Positions 1 to 7,390 of a stretch of DNA of 10,754 bases are shown here, piece after piece. This DNA is from Alphaproteobacteria bacterium (GTDB taxonomy: Bacteria; Pseudomonadota; Alphaproteobacteria; Bin95), in assembly GCA_022822125.1 (NCBI GenBank), contig JAJECF010000161.1, forward strand, positions 1 to 10,754, written 5' to 3'. Both the position numbers and the translations under genes were made by a program. How positions within the stretch are numbered: the stretch's first letter is position 1; the number at the start of each line of letters is the position of its first letter. The notes beneath the pieces were generated by a model. The model was not told the DNA's origin, did not search any database, and worked only from the letters and a program-made list of their open reading frames with translations.

Positions 1-117
1 ATATTGCGTCATCTGGAGGACCTCGAAGAGGTCGAACCAGGCCGGGACGAACAGCAGGATCGCGAGGAAAATCGCCGCCACCAGGGCAACGCCGCGCCAG
101 TATCCGGGTGCCGCCAT
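1..117 (-). CDS. Branched-chain-type ABC transporter permease (LivM-like), N-terminal fragment
   Basis: Only the first 39 codons are present; the gene runs off the left edge. The peptide starts MAAPGYWRGV and continues as one hydrophobic segment (about residues 8-27) followed by WFDLFEVLQMTQ. This matches the short leader and first membrane helix of LivM/UrtC-type inner-membrane permeases. The start lies 12 bases after the stop of the LivH-like gene, and a GGGGA ribosome site (minus strand, 122-126) sits just before it, so the two are translated from one message. In this family LivM and LivH form the membrane channel of an importer driven by LivG and LivF, which would be expected further left. 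The identification rests mainly on gene order, because the fragment is too short to show the diagnostic permease loop. Confidence 0.75.
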   Translation of the reverse strand, partial: MAAPGYWRGVALVAAIFLAILLFVPAWFDLFEVLQMTQY

Positions 118-129
118 CGGTTCCCCGCC

Positions 130-996
130 TCAGAGGCTGCGCGAAAAGATGCGCCCGGTGATGCCCTGCGGCAGCAGCCGGAGAAGGATGAGCGCGACGA
201 GCAGCAGCGCGGCGTCGCCGAAGACGGGCCCGGACAGGAAGGTGATGCTCTGGCTGAGCGTGCCGAGCATGGTCGAGGCGCTGAGGGTGCCGGCGACGAT
301 GGCGGTGCCGCCCGTGACCACGGTGATGAAGGCCTGCCCGATGAAATAGATGCCCATGCTGGGCACGACGCCGGCGATCGGGGCCAGCAGGCCGCCCGCC
401 AGCCCGGTCAGCGCCGCGCCGATGCCGAAGGTCGCCATATAGACCAGCTTGGAGTTGACGCCGAGCGCCTCGGCCATGTTCGGGTTCTGCATGGTCGAGC
501 GCGCGATCAGCCCGAAGCGGGTGTATTTGAGCCCGGCAAAGATGGCGGCCAGGATGAGCGCCGCCGCGAAGATCAGCACCAGCGTGTAGCTGGCCATCTT
601 GTAGTCGCCGATGGCGAAGCCGCCGAGCGGCGTCGCCACGCCCTCGACCGTGTTGCCGAACACCACCGTCACCGCCCCGATGATGAGCAGGCTCAACCCC
701 CAGGTCGCAAGGATGGAATCCAGGAGCCGGTTATAGAGGAACTGGATGATGCAGCGCTCGACGATGACCCCGAACACGCCGACGAACAGCGGCGCCAGCA
801 CCAGGATCGCCACCCAGAGATTGACCCCCAGCTTGGTCGTCAGCACCACGGTGTAGCCGCCCAGCATCAGGAACTCGCCATGGGCGATATTGATGACCCG
901 CATCATGCCGAAGATGATCGCGAGCCCGGCGGCGATCAGCACAAGCCCCGCAACCGCGCGAAGCAGCTCGATCAGAACGATGAGGGCAAAATCCAT
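130..996 (-). CDS. Branched-chain amino acid/amide-type ABC transporter permease, LivH family
   Basis: This 288-residue protein has the usual LivH length, about eight hydrophobic segments and no signal peptide. The family signature VINIAHGEFLMLGGY is at residues 34-48. The cytoplasmic EAA-like coupling loop, which touches the ATPase, is around residues 165-200 (RSTMQNPNMAEALGVNS then GAALTGLAGGLLAP). The chosen start is the ATG at 996, which gives the typical MDFALIVLIELL opening. An in-frame ATG at 1053 would add 19 non-hydrophobic residues atypical of the family. No strong ribosome site precedes 996. The gene follows the binding-protein gene by 63 bases and precedes the LivM-like gene by 12, so it is in the same operon. 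Family knowledge says it forms half of the inner-membrane channel. The substrate cannot be read from the permease; see the binding protein. Confidence 0.92.
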   Translation of the reverse strand: MDFALIVLIELLRAVAGLVLIAAGLAIIFGMMRVINIAHGEFLMLGGYTVVLTTKLGVNLWVAILVLAPLFVGVFGVIVERCIIQFLYNRLLDSILATWGLSLLIIGAVTVVFGNTVEGVATPLGGFAIGDYKMASYTLVLIFAAALILAAIFAGLKYTRFGLIARSTMQNPNMAEALGVNSKLVYMATFGIGAALTGLAGGLLAPIAGVVPSMGIYFIGQAFITVVTGGTAIVAGTLSASTMLGTLSQSITFLSGPVFGDAALLLVALILLRLLPQGITGRIFSRSL

Positions 997-1059
997 GAAC
1001 GACCCCGCCACCGCCGCCCCGGCCCGCAGGTCAAGGCGGCGGACGGTCGGCAACGCCTT

Positions 1060-2316
1060 CTAGTTGAGCGAGATTTCGTAATGCTTGTTGGCGTTCGGGT
1101 CCTTCTCGAGGTCGCAGACGGTCTGGGTGTCCACCGGCTGGACCTGGGAGAATTTCTCCTTGATGACATACTGCTTGTCCCGGAGGTCCGCCACATAGAC
1201 GTCCCGGATCGCGTGGTGGGTCTTGCGGTCGATGGTGACCCTGCCGGACGGGAACTCGTATTCCTTGCCCGATTCCATCACCTCGATGAGCGCCATGCGG
1301 TCGAGGCTGCCCGCGGTCCGCACCGCATCGGCCCAGATCATCATGCCTTCCCAGGTAAATGCCGACAACTCCGTCAGGAAGGGCGTGTCGTCCGGATAGC
1401 GCTTCCTGACCGACTCGACCCAGGCATTGTTCATCGGCGAATCGATCTGCGGATAGTAGCCGTAGCAGGTGATGATGCCGTTGGCGACTTCCGGCGCGAT
1501 GATCTCGATTTCCGCGCCCGCCGCGCCGAAGGTCGTCGAGGCAATCGGGATCTCGTCCTTCATGCCGCCCGCGGCCCACTGGTTGTAGAAGCCGAGATGG
1601 CCGGTGCCGACCAGCACGGACATCACCATGTCCGGCTTCGCCTCCTGGATCTTGGAGATCGTCGGCCCGAAATTGGTCACGTCGAGCGGGAAGAAGTCGG
1701 TGGACAGCACCTCGCCGCCGTTCTGCTCGACATAGCGTTTCACCCAGGCGGCGGTGATCTGGCCGTAATTGTAGTCCGCCGCGATGGTATAGACCTTCTT
1801 GCCCCACAGATTCATGGTGTGCGGCACGAGCTGCTCGACCGTCTGGGCCGGCGTGGTGCCGAGCGTGATCTCGTTGCGGTCGCAAACGCCGCCTTCATAG
1901 AGCGTGTTGTAGAAGTAGAGCGTCTTGAAGCGGTGGAAGATCGGCCGGATGGTCTCGCGGCTGGCGCTGGTGATGCCGCCCATGACGACCGCGACCTTGT
2001 CCTTCAGCGCAAGCTGCGTCGCATATTGCGAATAGAGCGACATGTTGGACTGGGGATCGTAAACGACGCCCTTGACCTCGCGGCCGAGCAGGCCGCCCTG
2101 CGCGTTGATCTCCTCGATGGCCATCAGCATGATCTGGTTCATCGGGATGCCGGCGAAATCGATGAAGCCCGAGAGGTCGTGCAGGCCGCCGACCAGGATC
2201 GCATCGTCGGCATCGGCCGAGATGGCCGGGAACACGGAGGAAAACGCGGCGGCGCCGGCTCCCGCGGCGGCGGTTCTCATGAAATCGCGCCGGGTCGGTT
2301 TGTTGAGACGGGTCAT
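1060..2316 (-). CDS. Periplasmic substrate-binding protein of a Liv/urea/amide-type ABC importer, Tat-exported
   Basis: This 418-residue protein belongs to the type I periplasmic binding fold (Peripla_BP_5/6, LivK family). The N-terminus carries a twin-arginine signal: TRRDFMR at residues 8-14, an Ala/Gly-rich stretch at 15-32, and a likely cleavage near residue 36 (ADA). The mature part starts ILVGGLHDLSG. The segments TSASRETIRPIF (116-127), YEGGVCDRN (140-148) and a following ADYNYG resemble the UrtA/AmiC/FmdD branch that binds urea and short amides more than true leucine-binding proteins. That reading is from memory of the family, not from a search. The start at 2316 is fixed by a strong GGAGGAGG site 6 bases upstream. 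It is the first gene of the importer operon and delivers ligand to the LivH/LivM-like permeases. The ligand could equally be another small polar compound handled by the neighbouring catabolic genes. Confidence 0.9.
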   Translation of the reverse strand: MTRLNKPTRRDFMRTAAAGAGAAAFSSVFPAISADADDAILVGGLHDLSGFIDFAGIPMNQIMLMAIEEINAQGGLLGREVKGVVYDPQSNMSLYSQYATQLALKDKVAVVMGGITSASRETIRPIFHRFKTLYFYNTLYEGGVCDRNEITLGTTPAQTVEQLVPHTMNLWGKKVYTIAADYNYGQITAAWVKRYVEQNGGEVLSTDFFPLDVTNFGPTISKIQEAKPDMVMSVLVGTGHLGFYNQWAAGGMKDEIPIASTTFGAAGAEIEIIAPEVANGIITCYGYYPQIDSPMNNAWVESVRKRYPDDTPFLTELSAFTWEGMMIWADAVRTAGSLDRMALIEVMESGKEYEFPSGRVTIDRKTHHAIRDVYVADLRDKQYVIKEKFSQVQPVDTQTVCDLEKDPNANKHYEISLN

Positions 2317-2322
2317 TGGCGG

Positions 2323-2330
2323 CCTCCTCC
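2323..2330 (-). promoter_or_regulatory. Strong Shine-Dalgarno of the binding-protein gene
   Basis: On the minus strand GGAGGAGG lies 6 bases before the ATG at 2316. It is the best ribosome site in the window and fits a protein that must be made in excess over its permeases. It also settles the start that places the twin-arginine motif at residues 8-14. Confidence 0.75.
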
Positions 2331-2388
2331 GCTACATGTCGGGTTCGCGCTCCGCTTGGGTTGACGGCAGTGCAGGACCGCAACCCTG

Positions 2389-2402
2389 CCAGACCGGTCC
2401 GG
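2389..2402. promoter_or_regulatory. Imperfect 14-bp palindrome upstream of the importer operon (possible operator)
   Basis: The sequence ccagaccggtccgg is a palindrome centred on ACCGGT with a single mismatched pair. It lies 73 bases upstream of the importer operon's first start codon, within the 127-base gap between the co-chaperone stop and the binding-protein start. Position and symmetry fit a dimeric repressor or activator site. I could not identify convincing -35/-10 boxes in the gap, although it must hold the operon's promoter unless transcription reads through from the upstream gene. GC-rich DNA produces such palindromes by chance, so confidence is low. Confidence 0.25.
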
Positions 2403-2435
2403 AAAAACAAAGCGAATTTGGGACTTTCCCCGGAG

Positions 2436-2458
2436 CGCCGGGCTCAGCGCGCCCGGCG
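2436..2458 (-). terminator. Hairpin across the djlA-like stop codon, possible weak terminator
   Basis: There are perfect 8-base inverted arms, CGCCGGGC (2436-2443) and GCCCGGCG (2451-2458), with a 7-base loop that contains the TGA stop. Reading on along the minus strand, a T-rich run (TTTGTTTTT, about 2403-2411) comes about 25 bases later, too far for a textbook intrinsic terminator. The hairpin may instead slow or protect the 3' end, or end transcription with Rho. Confidence 0.3.
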
Positions 2459-3214
2459 TTCCTTCGTCACGGTTTCGTAAGCGGCGTTGATGGCGGCGAG
2501 GCGGTCGTTGGCAAGCTGCATGAACTCCTCCGGCAGCCCTTTCGAGACCAATTTGTCGGGGTGGTAGGTCAGCACCAGCTTGCGATGCGCCGTGCGCAGT
2601 TCCTCGTCCGTGGCGCCCGGCTCCACGCCAAGCACGGCATAGGCGTCCGCCGCGCCGCTGCCGCCCGCCGCGCCGGCCCGCGACCCGCCGGCGTGGCGGG
2701 CGCGGAGCGAAGCCATCTCGTAATCGCCGAGGCCGAAGATCGCGCCGATACGCTGGATCATCCGCTCTTCCGCCGGATGCAGCTCCCCGTCGGCCGCGGC
2801 GATGGTGTAGAGCGCATCCACGACCTCGGCCAGAAGCTCGGGCTTCGTCGCAAGCGCGCCGCGCACCTGCTCGGCATAGGCCTCGAAACCGTCCGCGCTC
2901 CGCCGCGCCTCGTTATAGAGCTCGCCGATCCGGTCCCGTTCCTCCGGGTCGAATGGGAATATCCGCTGGAATGTGCGGATCTCGTCGCGCGTGACCTCGC
3001 CGTCGGCCTTGGCGACCTTGGCGGAGAGCGCAATCACACCGAGCGCGAACACGACGCTGGCCTGCTCTTCATCCGCCCCGTTGCCTTCCAGGGCCGCGCG
3101 GTTGCGGCTCCGGTCGATCAGGCCGTGGCCGGCGGCCGCGCCGATCAGCGCGCCGAGCGGCCCGCCGACCGCGAAGCCCAGCACCCCGCCCAGGATCTTG
3201 CCGAATATCGCCAT
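2444..3214 (-). CDS. djlA: DjlA-like membrane-anchored co-chaperone (TerB + J domain)
   Basis: This 256-residue protein has the three-part layout of DjlA. Residues 1-32 form a glycine-zipper-like membrane segment (GGVLGFAVGGPLGALIG). A TerB-type helical domain spans about 50-172 and carries two acidic motifs, KADGEV (69-74) and AADGEL (140-145). A Gly/Ala-rich linker follows, then a C-terminal J domain at about 190-252 with the HPD triad at 218-220. In the family, HPD stimulates the ATPase of DnaK, and the protein sits in the inner membrane with the J domain in the cytoplasm. The start at 3214 is chosen because it gives the DjlA-type membrane N-terminus; the frame stays open far upstream, but that is antisense to the sulfatase gene. 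A GGGAGAGGCGGG stretch precedes it. It is divergent from the sulfatase gene and has no evident functional link to the importer. Confidence 0.88.
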   Translation of the reverse strand: MAIFGKILGGVLGFAVGGPLGALIGAAAGHGLIDRSRNRAALEGNGADEEQASVVFALGVIALSAKVAKADGEVTRDEIRTFQRIFPFDPEERDRIGELYNEARRSADGFEAYAEQVRGALATKPELLAEVVDALYTIAAADGELHPAEERMIQRIGAIFGLGDYEMASLRARHAGGSRAGAAGGSGAADAYAVLGVEPGATDEELRTAHRKLVLTYHPDKLVSKGLPEEFMQLANDRLAAINAAYETVTKERRAR

Positions 3215-3352
3215 GAGCCCGCCTCTCCCGGTTCCCGTCAGACTATCCGTTCGCCGGACGGGAGGACAGGCCGCCGGCCGGTCCGTCTTGGAAAGTGCCG
3301 GGCAATCGGCTTCAATCGGCGCTGCCCCCTCCGGGCGGAGAAACGCCGCGCC
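3215..3352. promoter_or_regulatory. Divergent intergenic region with an inverted repeat and a helical-phase direct repeat
   Basis: This 138-base gap separates two divergent genes and so must carry start signals for the sulfatase operon (plus) and the djlA-like gene (minus). Two symmetric elements are visible. One is a 15-base near-palindrome, CCGTTCGCCGGACGG (3247-3261, one mismatched pair). The other is a tandem repeat of CAATCGGC (3303-3310 and 3313-3320), spaced exactly 10 bases apart, i.e. on one face of the helix. Either could bind a regulator of the catabolic operon. No clear -35/-10 pair was recognised. GGCGGAG (3334-3340) is the likely, rather distant, ribosome site for the sulfatase. 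Confidence 0.35.
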
Positions 3353-4777
3353 ATGCAGCCGCAAAACCTGGTTTTCATCATGTCCGACGAACATTCCGCC
3401 AATGCGATGGGGGTTGCCGGCCATCCCGTCGTGAAGACGCCGAACCTGGACGCGCTGGCGGCGCGGGGCACGCTCTTTTCCAACGCCTACACGCCCTCGC
3501 CGATCTGCGTGCCGGCGCGCGCCGCCTTCGCCACCGGGCGCCATGTCCACGAGATCGGCGCATGGGACAACGGCCACCCCTATGACGGCAGCGTGCCCGG
3601 TTGGGGCCATGCGCTGCAGGCGGCGGGCCGCCCGGTGCTCTCCATCGGCAAGCTGCATTACCGCGACGAGGCGGACCCGACCGGTTTCGACACCCAGATC
3701 CGCCCGATGCATGTGGTGGATGGCAAGGGCGATGTGTATGGCGCGATCAAGGACCCGATGCCGATCCGCTTCGACGGGGCAAAGTTTTCGCGCGAGATCG
3801 GCCCCGGCGAGAGCGGCTACACCCGCTACGACCGGGCGATTGCGGATGAGGCCGTGCGCTGGCTGACGGAGGAGGCCCCGGCGGCGGACGGTCCCTGGAT
3901 GCTGTTCGTCTCGTTCGTCTGCCCGCATTTCCCGCTGATCGCGCCGGAGCCCTTCTTCGCCCTTTACGACCCGGCGGAGATGCCGCTGCCGAAGGACTAC
4001 CGCCTGCGCCCGCGCCACCCCTGGATCGAGGCCTATGCCGAGGCCCAGCCCTATGACAGCTTCTTCAACGACCAGGCGCGCCGTGTGGCCATCGCCTCCT
4101 ATTACGGGCTCTGCTCCTTCCTCGACGACAATATCGGCCGCGTTCTGGGGGCGCTGGCCGATGCCGGGCTCGCAGGCGGCACGCGCGTCATCTACACCAG
4201 CGACCACGGCGAGAATCTCGGCGCGCGCGGCCTCTGGGGCAAGTCCAACATGTATGACGAGGCGGTCCGCGTGCCGCTGATCGCCGCCGGGCCGGGCGTG
4301 CCGGCGGGGCGGGTCTGCGAAACGCCGGCCTCGCTGCTGGACGGCCATCCGACGATCCTGGAATGCGGGGGCCTGGAGGCCGACCCCGCGCTCCCCGGCC
4401 GCTCGCTCTGGACGCTCGGCGACGAACCGGAGCGCGCCGTGTTCAGCGAATATCACGCGGCCGGGGCCGTCTCGGGCTGCTTCATGCTGCGGCAGGGCCG
4501 GTGGAAGCTGATCCGCTATACCGGCTTCGAGCCCGAACTGTTCGACCTGGAGGCTGACCCCGGGGAACGCCGGAATCTGGCGGCAAGCGAGCCGGAGACG
4601 GTCGCGCGGCTCATGGCGGCGCTGCGCGAGGTCTGCGACCCGGACGAGGTCCACCGCCGCGCCCGCGCCAGCCAGGATGCGCTGGTCGAGGCGCATGGCG
4701 GCCGCCGCGCCGTGATGCAGGCCGGCGCCTTCTCCGGCACCCCCGCCCCCGGCGACAAGCCCGTCTTCACGGCCTGA
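3353..4777 (+). CDS. Type I sulfatase / sulfatase-like hydrolase, cytoplasmic
   Basis: This 474-residue protein is of the alkaline-phosphatase superfamily, sulfatase branch. The formylglycine-generating core C-V-P-A-R is at residues 52-56, followed by AAFATGR. Metal-ligand positions follow the family: D12 (with E13 in place of the usual second Asp) in IMSDEHS, and D284/H285 in YTSDHGE. Other likely active-site residues are K100/H102 (IGKLHYR), H192 (CPHFP) and K296 (WGKSNMYDE). The C-terminal FDLEADPGERRNLA at 397-410 is the usual sulfatase tail. There is no signal peptide, so the ester is cleaved in the cytoplasm after import. It also needs the anaerobic or FGE-type maturase encoded elsewhere. 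The gene opens a three-gene operon, and the next start is 23 bases after its stop. Substrate is not evident: choline sulfate, another small alkyl or aryl sulfate, or a phosphonate monoester are all possible for this branch. Confidence 0.9.
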   Translation: MQPQNLVFIMSDEHSANAMGVAGHPVVKTPNLDALAARGTLFSNAYTPSPICVPARAAFATGRHVHEIGAWDNGHPYDGSVPGWGHALQAAGRPVLSIGKLHYRDEADPTGFDTQIRPMHVVDGKGDVYGAIKDPMPIRFDGAKFSREIGPGESGYTRYDRAIADEAVRWLTEEAPAADGPWMLFVSFVCPHFPLIAPEPFFALYDPAEMPLPKDYRLRPRHPWIEAYAEAQPYDSFFNDQARRVAIASYYGLCSFLDDNIGRVLGALADAGLAGGTRVIYTSDHGENLGARGLWGKSNMYDEAVRVPLIAAGPGVPAGRVCETPASLLDGHPTILECGGLEADPALPGRSLWTLGDEPERAVFSEYHAAGAVSGCFMLRQGRWKLIRYTGFEPELFDLEADPGERRNLAASEPETVARLMAALREVCDPDEVHRRARASQDALVEAHGGRRAVMQAGAFSGTPAPGDKPVFTA

Positions 4778-4800
4778 GCCATCGGCCCCGCGAGGCTCCC

Positions 4801-5571
4801 ATGATCGTCATCGACTCGATCACGCATGTCGAACCCGCCCATCGCGGCCGCGTCGTGCTGGCCGGCAGCCATGGCGGGGCCTATTGCGCGGATGTGGCCG
4901 CGAAGGCGGGCCTGCGGGCCGTGATGCTGAACGACGCCGGCTTCGGCCTCGACCGGGCGGGCGTCGGCGCGCTCGCCCTGCTGGACACGGTCGGCATGGG
5001 CGCGGCGGCCATCGACCATATGAGCGCGCGTATCGGCGACGGCGCCGACATGGCCCGACGGGGCGTGCTCTCCGCCGTCAACGAGGCCGCCGCCCGCGCT
5101 GGCTGCCGCATCGGCATGGGAGCGGAAGAGGCGGGCGCGCTGCTTGCCGAAGCGTCGGAGCCCCAGGGCGTCCTGCCGCCGCTGGAGGAGGCGCGGATGG
5201 AACCCGCGCCCGGCGTTGTCGGCCTCGACTCGCTCTCGCTGCTCGAAGCCGCGGACGGCGACAAGGTGGTCGTTTCCGGCAGCCACGGCGCGCTTCTGCG
5301 CGGCAATCCGGGCTATGTCATCCACCATGTCGTGCGCGCCGTCGTCTGCCACGATGCCGGCATGGGCTGCGAGGAGGCCGGAATCAGCCGGCTGGAGCCC
5401 TGCGCAGGCATGGGCGTGCCGGCCGCAGCCGTCGAAGGCGCGACCGCGCGCATCGGCGACGCCCGCTCGCTCTGGAACACCGGGCGGCTTTCCGCCGCCA
5501 ACAGCCTGGCCCGCGCCGCAGGCGCGGCGCCCGGCATGACCGTCCCTCAATTCGCGGAGCTTTTCGCATGA
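4801..5571 (+). CDS. Unrecognised 256-residue protein made of two homologous repeats
   Basis: I do not recognise this protein. It has no signal peptide or clear membrane helix and is Ala/Gly-rich. It consists of two similar halves, residues about 18-106 and 156-246, displaced by 138-140 positions. Shared blocks, first/second copy, are: GSHG (22-25/160-163), DAGxG (45-49/185-189), GMG (65-67/203-205), ARIGD (76-80/216-220), LSAxN (90-94/230-234) and a closing GM (105-106/245-246). A linker of about 50 residues containing acidic and Pro-rich sequence joins them. Conserved Ser-His and Asp-Ala-Gly blocks could form a small-molecule site shared between halves; that is inference. The stop overlaps the start of the ThDP-enzyme gene (ATGA), which implies translational coupling and probably a complex or consecutive steps. 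A subunit, an isomerase or a binding partner of the downstream enzyme are open options. Confidence 0.85.
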   Translation: MIVIDSITHVEPAHRGRVVLAGSHGGAYCADVAAKAGLRAVMLNDAGFGLDRAGVGALALLDTVGMGAAAIDHMSARIGDGADMARRGVLSAVNEAAARAGCRIGMGAEEAGALLAEASEPQGVLPPLEEARMEPAPGVVGLDSLSLLEAADGDKVVVSGSHGALLRGNPGYVIHHVVRAVVCHDAGMGCEEAGISRLEPCAGMGVPAAAVEGATARIGDARSLWNTGRLSAANSLARAAGAAPGMTVPQFAELFA

Positions 5572-7301
5572 CCGACCGGCGCAACGACCCGACGCGGCGG
5601 ATGAATGGCGGCCGCGCCGTCGCCGAGATGCTGAACGCCTATGGCGGGGCGCCGATCTGGGGCATGGCGGGCTTCCAGCTCCTGCCCTTCTATGACGGCG
5701 TGCGCGCGCTCGGCATGACCCACACGCTCATCAATGACGAGCGCTGCGGGGCCTTCGCCGCCGACGCCTGGGCGCGCGTCACCGGCCGGCCCGGCGTGGT
5801 CGATGCGACGCTCGGCCCCGGCGCCACCAACCTGCTGACCGCGCTGGTGGAATCGCTGAATGCCGGCGTGCCGATGATCGCCGTGGTGGGCGACGCCAAC
5901 CGGGCGCATGCCTGGAAGAACATGACCCAGGAGACCCGCCAGATCGAGATGCTGGCGCCGGCGGTGAAGGAGGTGATCCGCGTCGAGGTGGGCGAGCGCA
6001 TTCCGGAGCATGTGCGCCGCGCCTTCGCGGTGGCGACCGGCGGCCGGCCCGGCCCGGTCATCCTCGACGTGCCGGAGGATATCGCGCATGGCGAGTTCGA
6101 TTTCAGCGAGGAAGCGCTCTATGTGGAGGAGGCGTGCAAGCGCATCCCCTCGCTCCGCGCCCGCCCCGATGCAGCGGCGGTGGAGCGCGCCGCCGCCATC
6201 CTCGACCGCGCCGAGCGCCCGCTGCTGCTCGCCGGCGGCGGCATCCACCTCTCCGAAGCCTGGGAGGCGCTCAGGCGTTTCGCCGAGACGCATGGCGTGC
6301 CGGTCGCGCACACCATGTCCGGCAAAGGCGCCATCGCCTGCACGCATCCGCTCTCCATCGGCCTGTTCGGGCGCTATGACCGCATCGCCAACGGGCTGAT
6401 CGAGGAGGCCGACGCGCTGATCGCGGTCGGCTGCAAGCTCGGCGAGATCGCGACCAAGCGCTACACGCTGCCGCCCGCGCATATCCCGCTCATCCACCTG
6501 GAAATCGAGGCGGGCGAGATCGGCCGGGCGGCGCGCGCGCATGTCGGCCTCTGGGGCGATGCCCAGGCCGGCCTCGACGACCTGGCGGCGGCCTGCGACG
6601 CACGCATCGACCGCAGCGCCTGGACCGGCGAGGCCGCCCGCCGCCACGCCGCCTGGCGCGAGGAGGCCCGCGCCCGCTACGAAAGCGCCGAGAAGCCGGT
6701 CAACATGGCGCGGCTGGTCCATGCCATCCGCAGCGCGCTCCCCGACGATGGCATCCTTGTGGCCGACGGCGGCTTCGCCGGCCACTGGACGGGGCTGCTC
6801 TACGACACGCGGCAGGCGGGGCGCACCTATATCGCCGACCGCGGCTTCGCCTCCATCGGCTACGGCCTGCCGGGCGGCATGGGCGCGGCGCTCGCGGCCG
6901 GCGACCGGCCGGTGGTGGCGCTCTCCGGCGACGGCGGTTTCAACATGACCTTGGGCGAGATCGAGACCGCGCGCCGCCTCGGCCTCGGCGTCACGGTGGC
7001 GGTCGTCAACAACGCCGCGTCGGGCTATGTGAAGGCGCTCCAGCACGCCATGTACGGGGGCCGCTACCAGTCCTCCGACCTCTCCGAGACCGACTATGCC
7101 GCCGCCGCCCGCGCGCTCGGCTGCCACGGCGTGCGCGTCGAGGACCCGGCCGACCTCGACGCCGCCTTCGCCGAGGCGCTCGCCGAGAAGGACCGCCCGA
7201 GCGTCGTCGATGTCGTCGTCACCCGCGACCCGGCCCAGATGCTCCCCGGCATCGACAACCGCACCGCCCCGAAAATCGAGCAGGGCGACCGGATCGCGTG
7301 A
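5568..7301 (+). CDS. Thiamine-diphosphate-dependent enzyme, acetolactate synthase-like
   Basis: This 577-residue protein has the full three-domain ThDP layout. The Pyr domain is about 12-180, with the cofactor-activating glutamate E58 in LINDERCGAFAADAWAR and the substrate-side loop GPGATNLLTAL (83-93). The central domain is about 200-345, with LLLAGGGIHLS at 219-229. The PP domain is about 375-560, with GDGGFN (454-459) to VVNN (479-482) binding Mg and the diphosphate. Family members are acetolactate synthase, glyoxylate carboligase, sulfoacetaldehyde acetyltransferase and 2-oxoacid decarboxylases; the sequence does not look like Xsc itself. No small regulatory subunit gene is adjacent, which argues against biosynthetic IlvB. 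It starts inside the stop of the two-repeat gene (ATGA) and follows a sulfatase, so a catabolic role on a 2-oxo acid or aldehyde is likely. The exact reaction is unknown. Confidence 0.88.
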   Translation: MTDRRNDPTRRMNGGRAVAEMLNAYGGAPIWGMAGFQLLPFYDGVRALGMTHTLINDERCGAFAADAWARVTGRPGVVDATLGPGATNLLTALVESLNAGVPMIAVVGDANRAHAWKNMTQETRQIEMLAPAVKEVIRVEVGERIPEHVRRAFAVATGGRPGPVILDVPEDIAHGEFDFSEEALYVEEACKRIPSLRARPDAAAVERAAAILDRAERPLLLAGGGIHLSEAWEALRRFAETHGVPVAHTMSGKGAIACTHPLSIGLFGRYDRIANGLIEEADALIAVGCKLGEIATKRYTLPPAHIPLIHLEIEAGEIGRAARAHVGLWGDAQAGLDDLAAACDARIDRSAWTGEAARRHAAWREEARARYESAEKPVNMARLVHAIRSALPDDGILVADGGFAGHWTGLLYDTRQAGRTYIADRGFASIGYGLPGGMGAALAAGDRPVVALSGDGGFNMTLGEIETARRLGLGVTVAVVNNAASGYVKALQHAMYGGRYQSSDLSETDYAAAARALGCHGVRVEDPADLDAAFAEALAEKDRPSVVDVVVTRDPAQMLPGIDNRTAPKIEQGDRIA

Positions 7302-7304
7302 GAG

Positions 7305-7340
7305 CGGCAGCCCTTCCCTGTGGACGCGCGCCGGCTGCCG
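7305..7340 (+). terminator. Inverted repeat after the ThDP gene, candidate terminator of the catabolic operon
   Basis: Perfect 8-base arms CGGCAGCC (7305-7312) and GGCTGCCG (7333-7340) enclose 20 bases directly after the operon's stop. A second, weaker pair TGCAG/CTGCA (7342-7346/7357-7361) follows. Neither is followed by a T-run, so this would be a Rho-dependent or composite end rather than a standard intrinsic terminator. The remaining part of the 83-base gap before the ATPase gene shows only a weak GGAT ribosome-like site (7373-7376). Confidence 0.3.
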
Positions 7341-7390
7341 GTGCAGGCTGTAGCGGCTGCAAGCCGGGCCACGGATAGCGTTATGTGAGT

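Noticed and set aside
4..2364. A very long plus-strand open frame antisense to the importer genes
   Set aside because: Its product is rich in Arg, His, Asp and Gly with no domain, and it mirrors three well-recognised minus-strand genes. GC-rich coding DNA keeps antisense frames open.
3215..4696. Minus-strand extension of the djlA-like frame through the sulfatase gene
   Set aside because: The frame is open, but the extra N-terminal sequence is low-complexity and antisense to a motif-complete sulfatase. The DjlA-type membrane N-terminus starts at 3214.
5547..7127. Long minus-strand frame opposite the ThDP gene
   Set aside because: It has no recognisable motif and an Arg/Gly/Ala-rich composition, while the opposite strand carries complete ThDP motifs.
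5568..7301. Sulfoacetaldehyde acetyltransferase (Xsc), suggested by the nearby sulfatase
   Set aside because: The N-terminal and active-site segments do not resemble the Xsc patterns I remember, and no phosphotransacetylase gene is adjacent.
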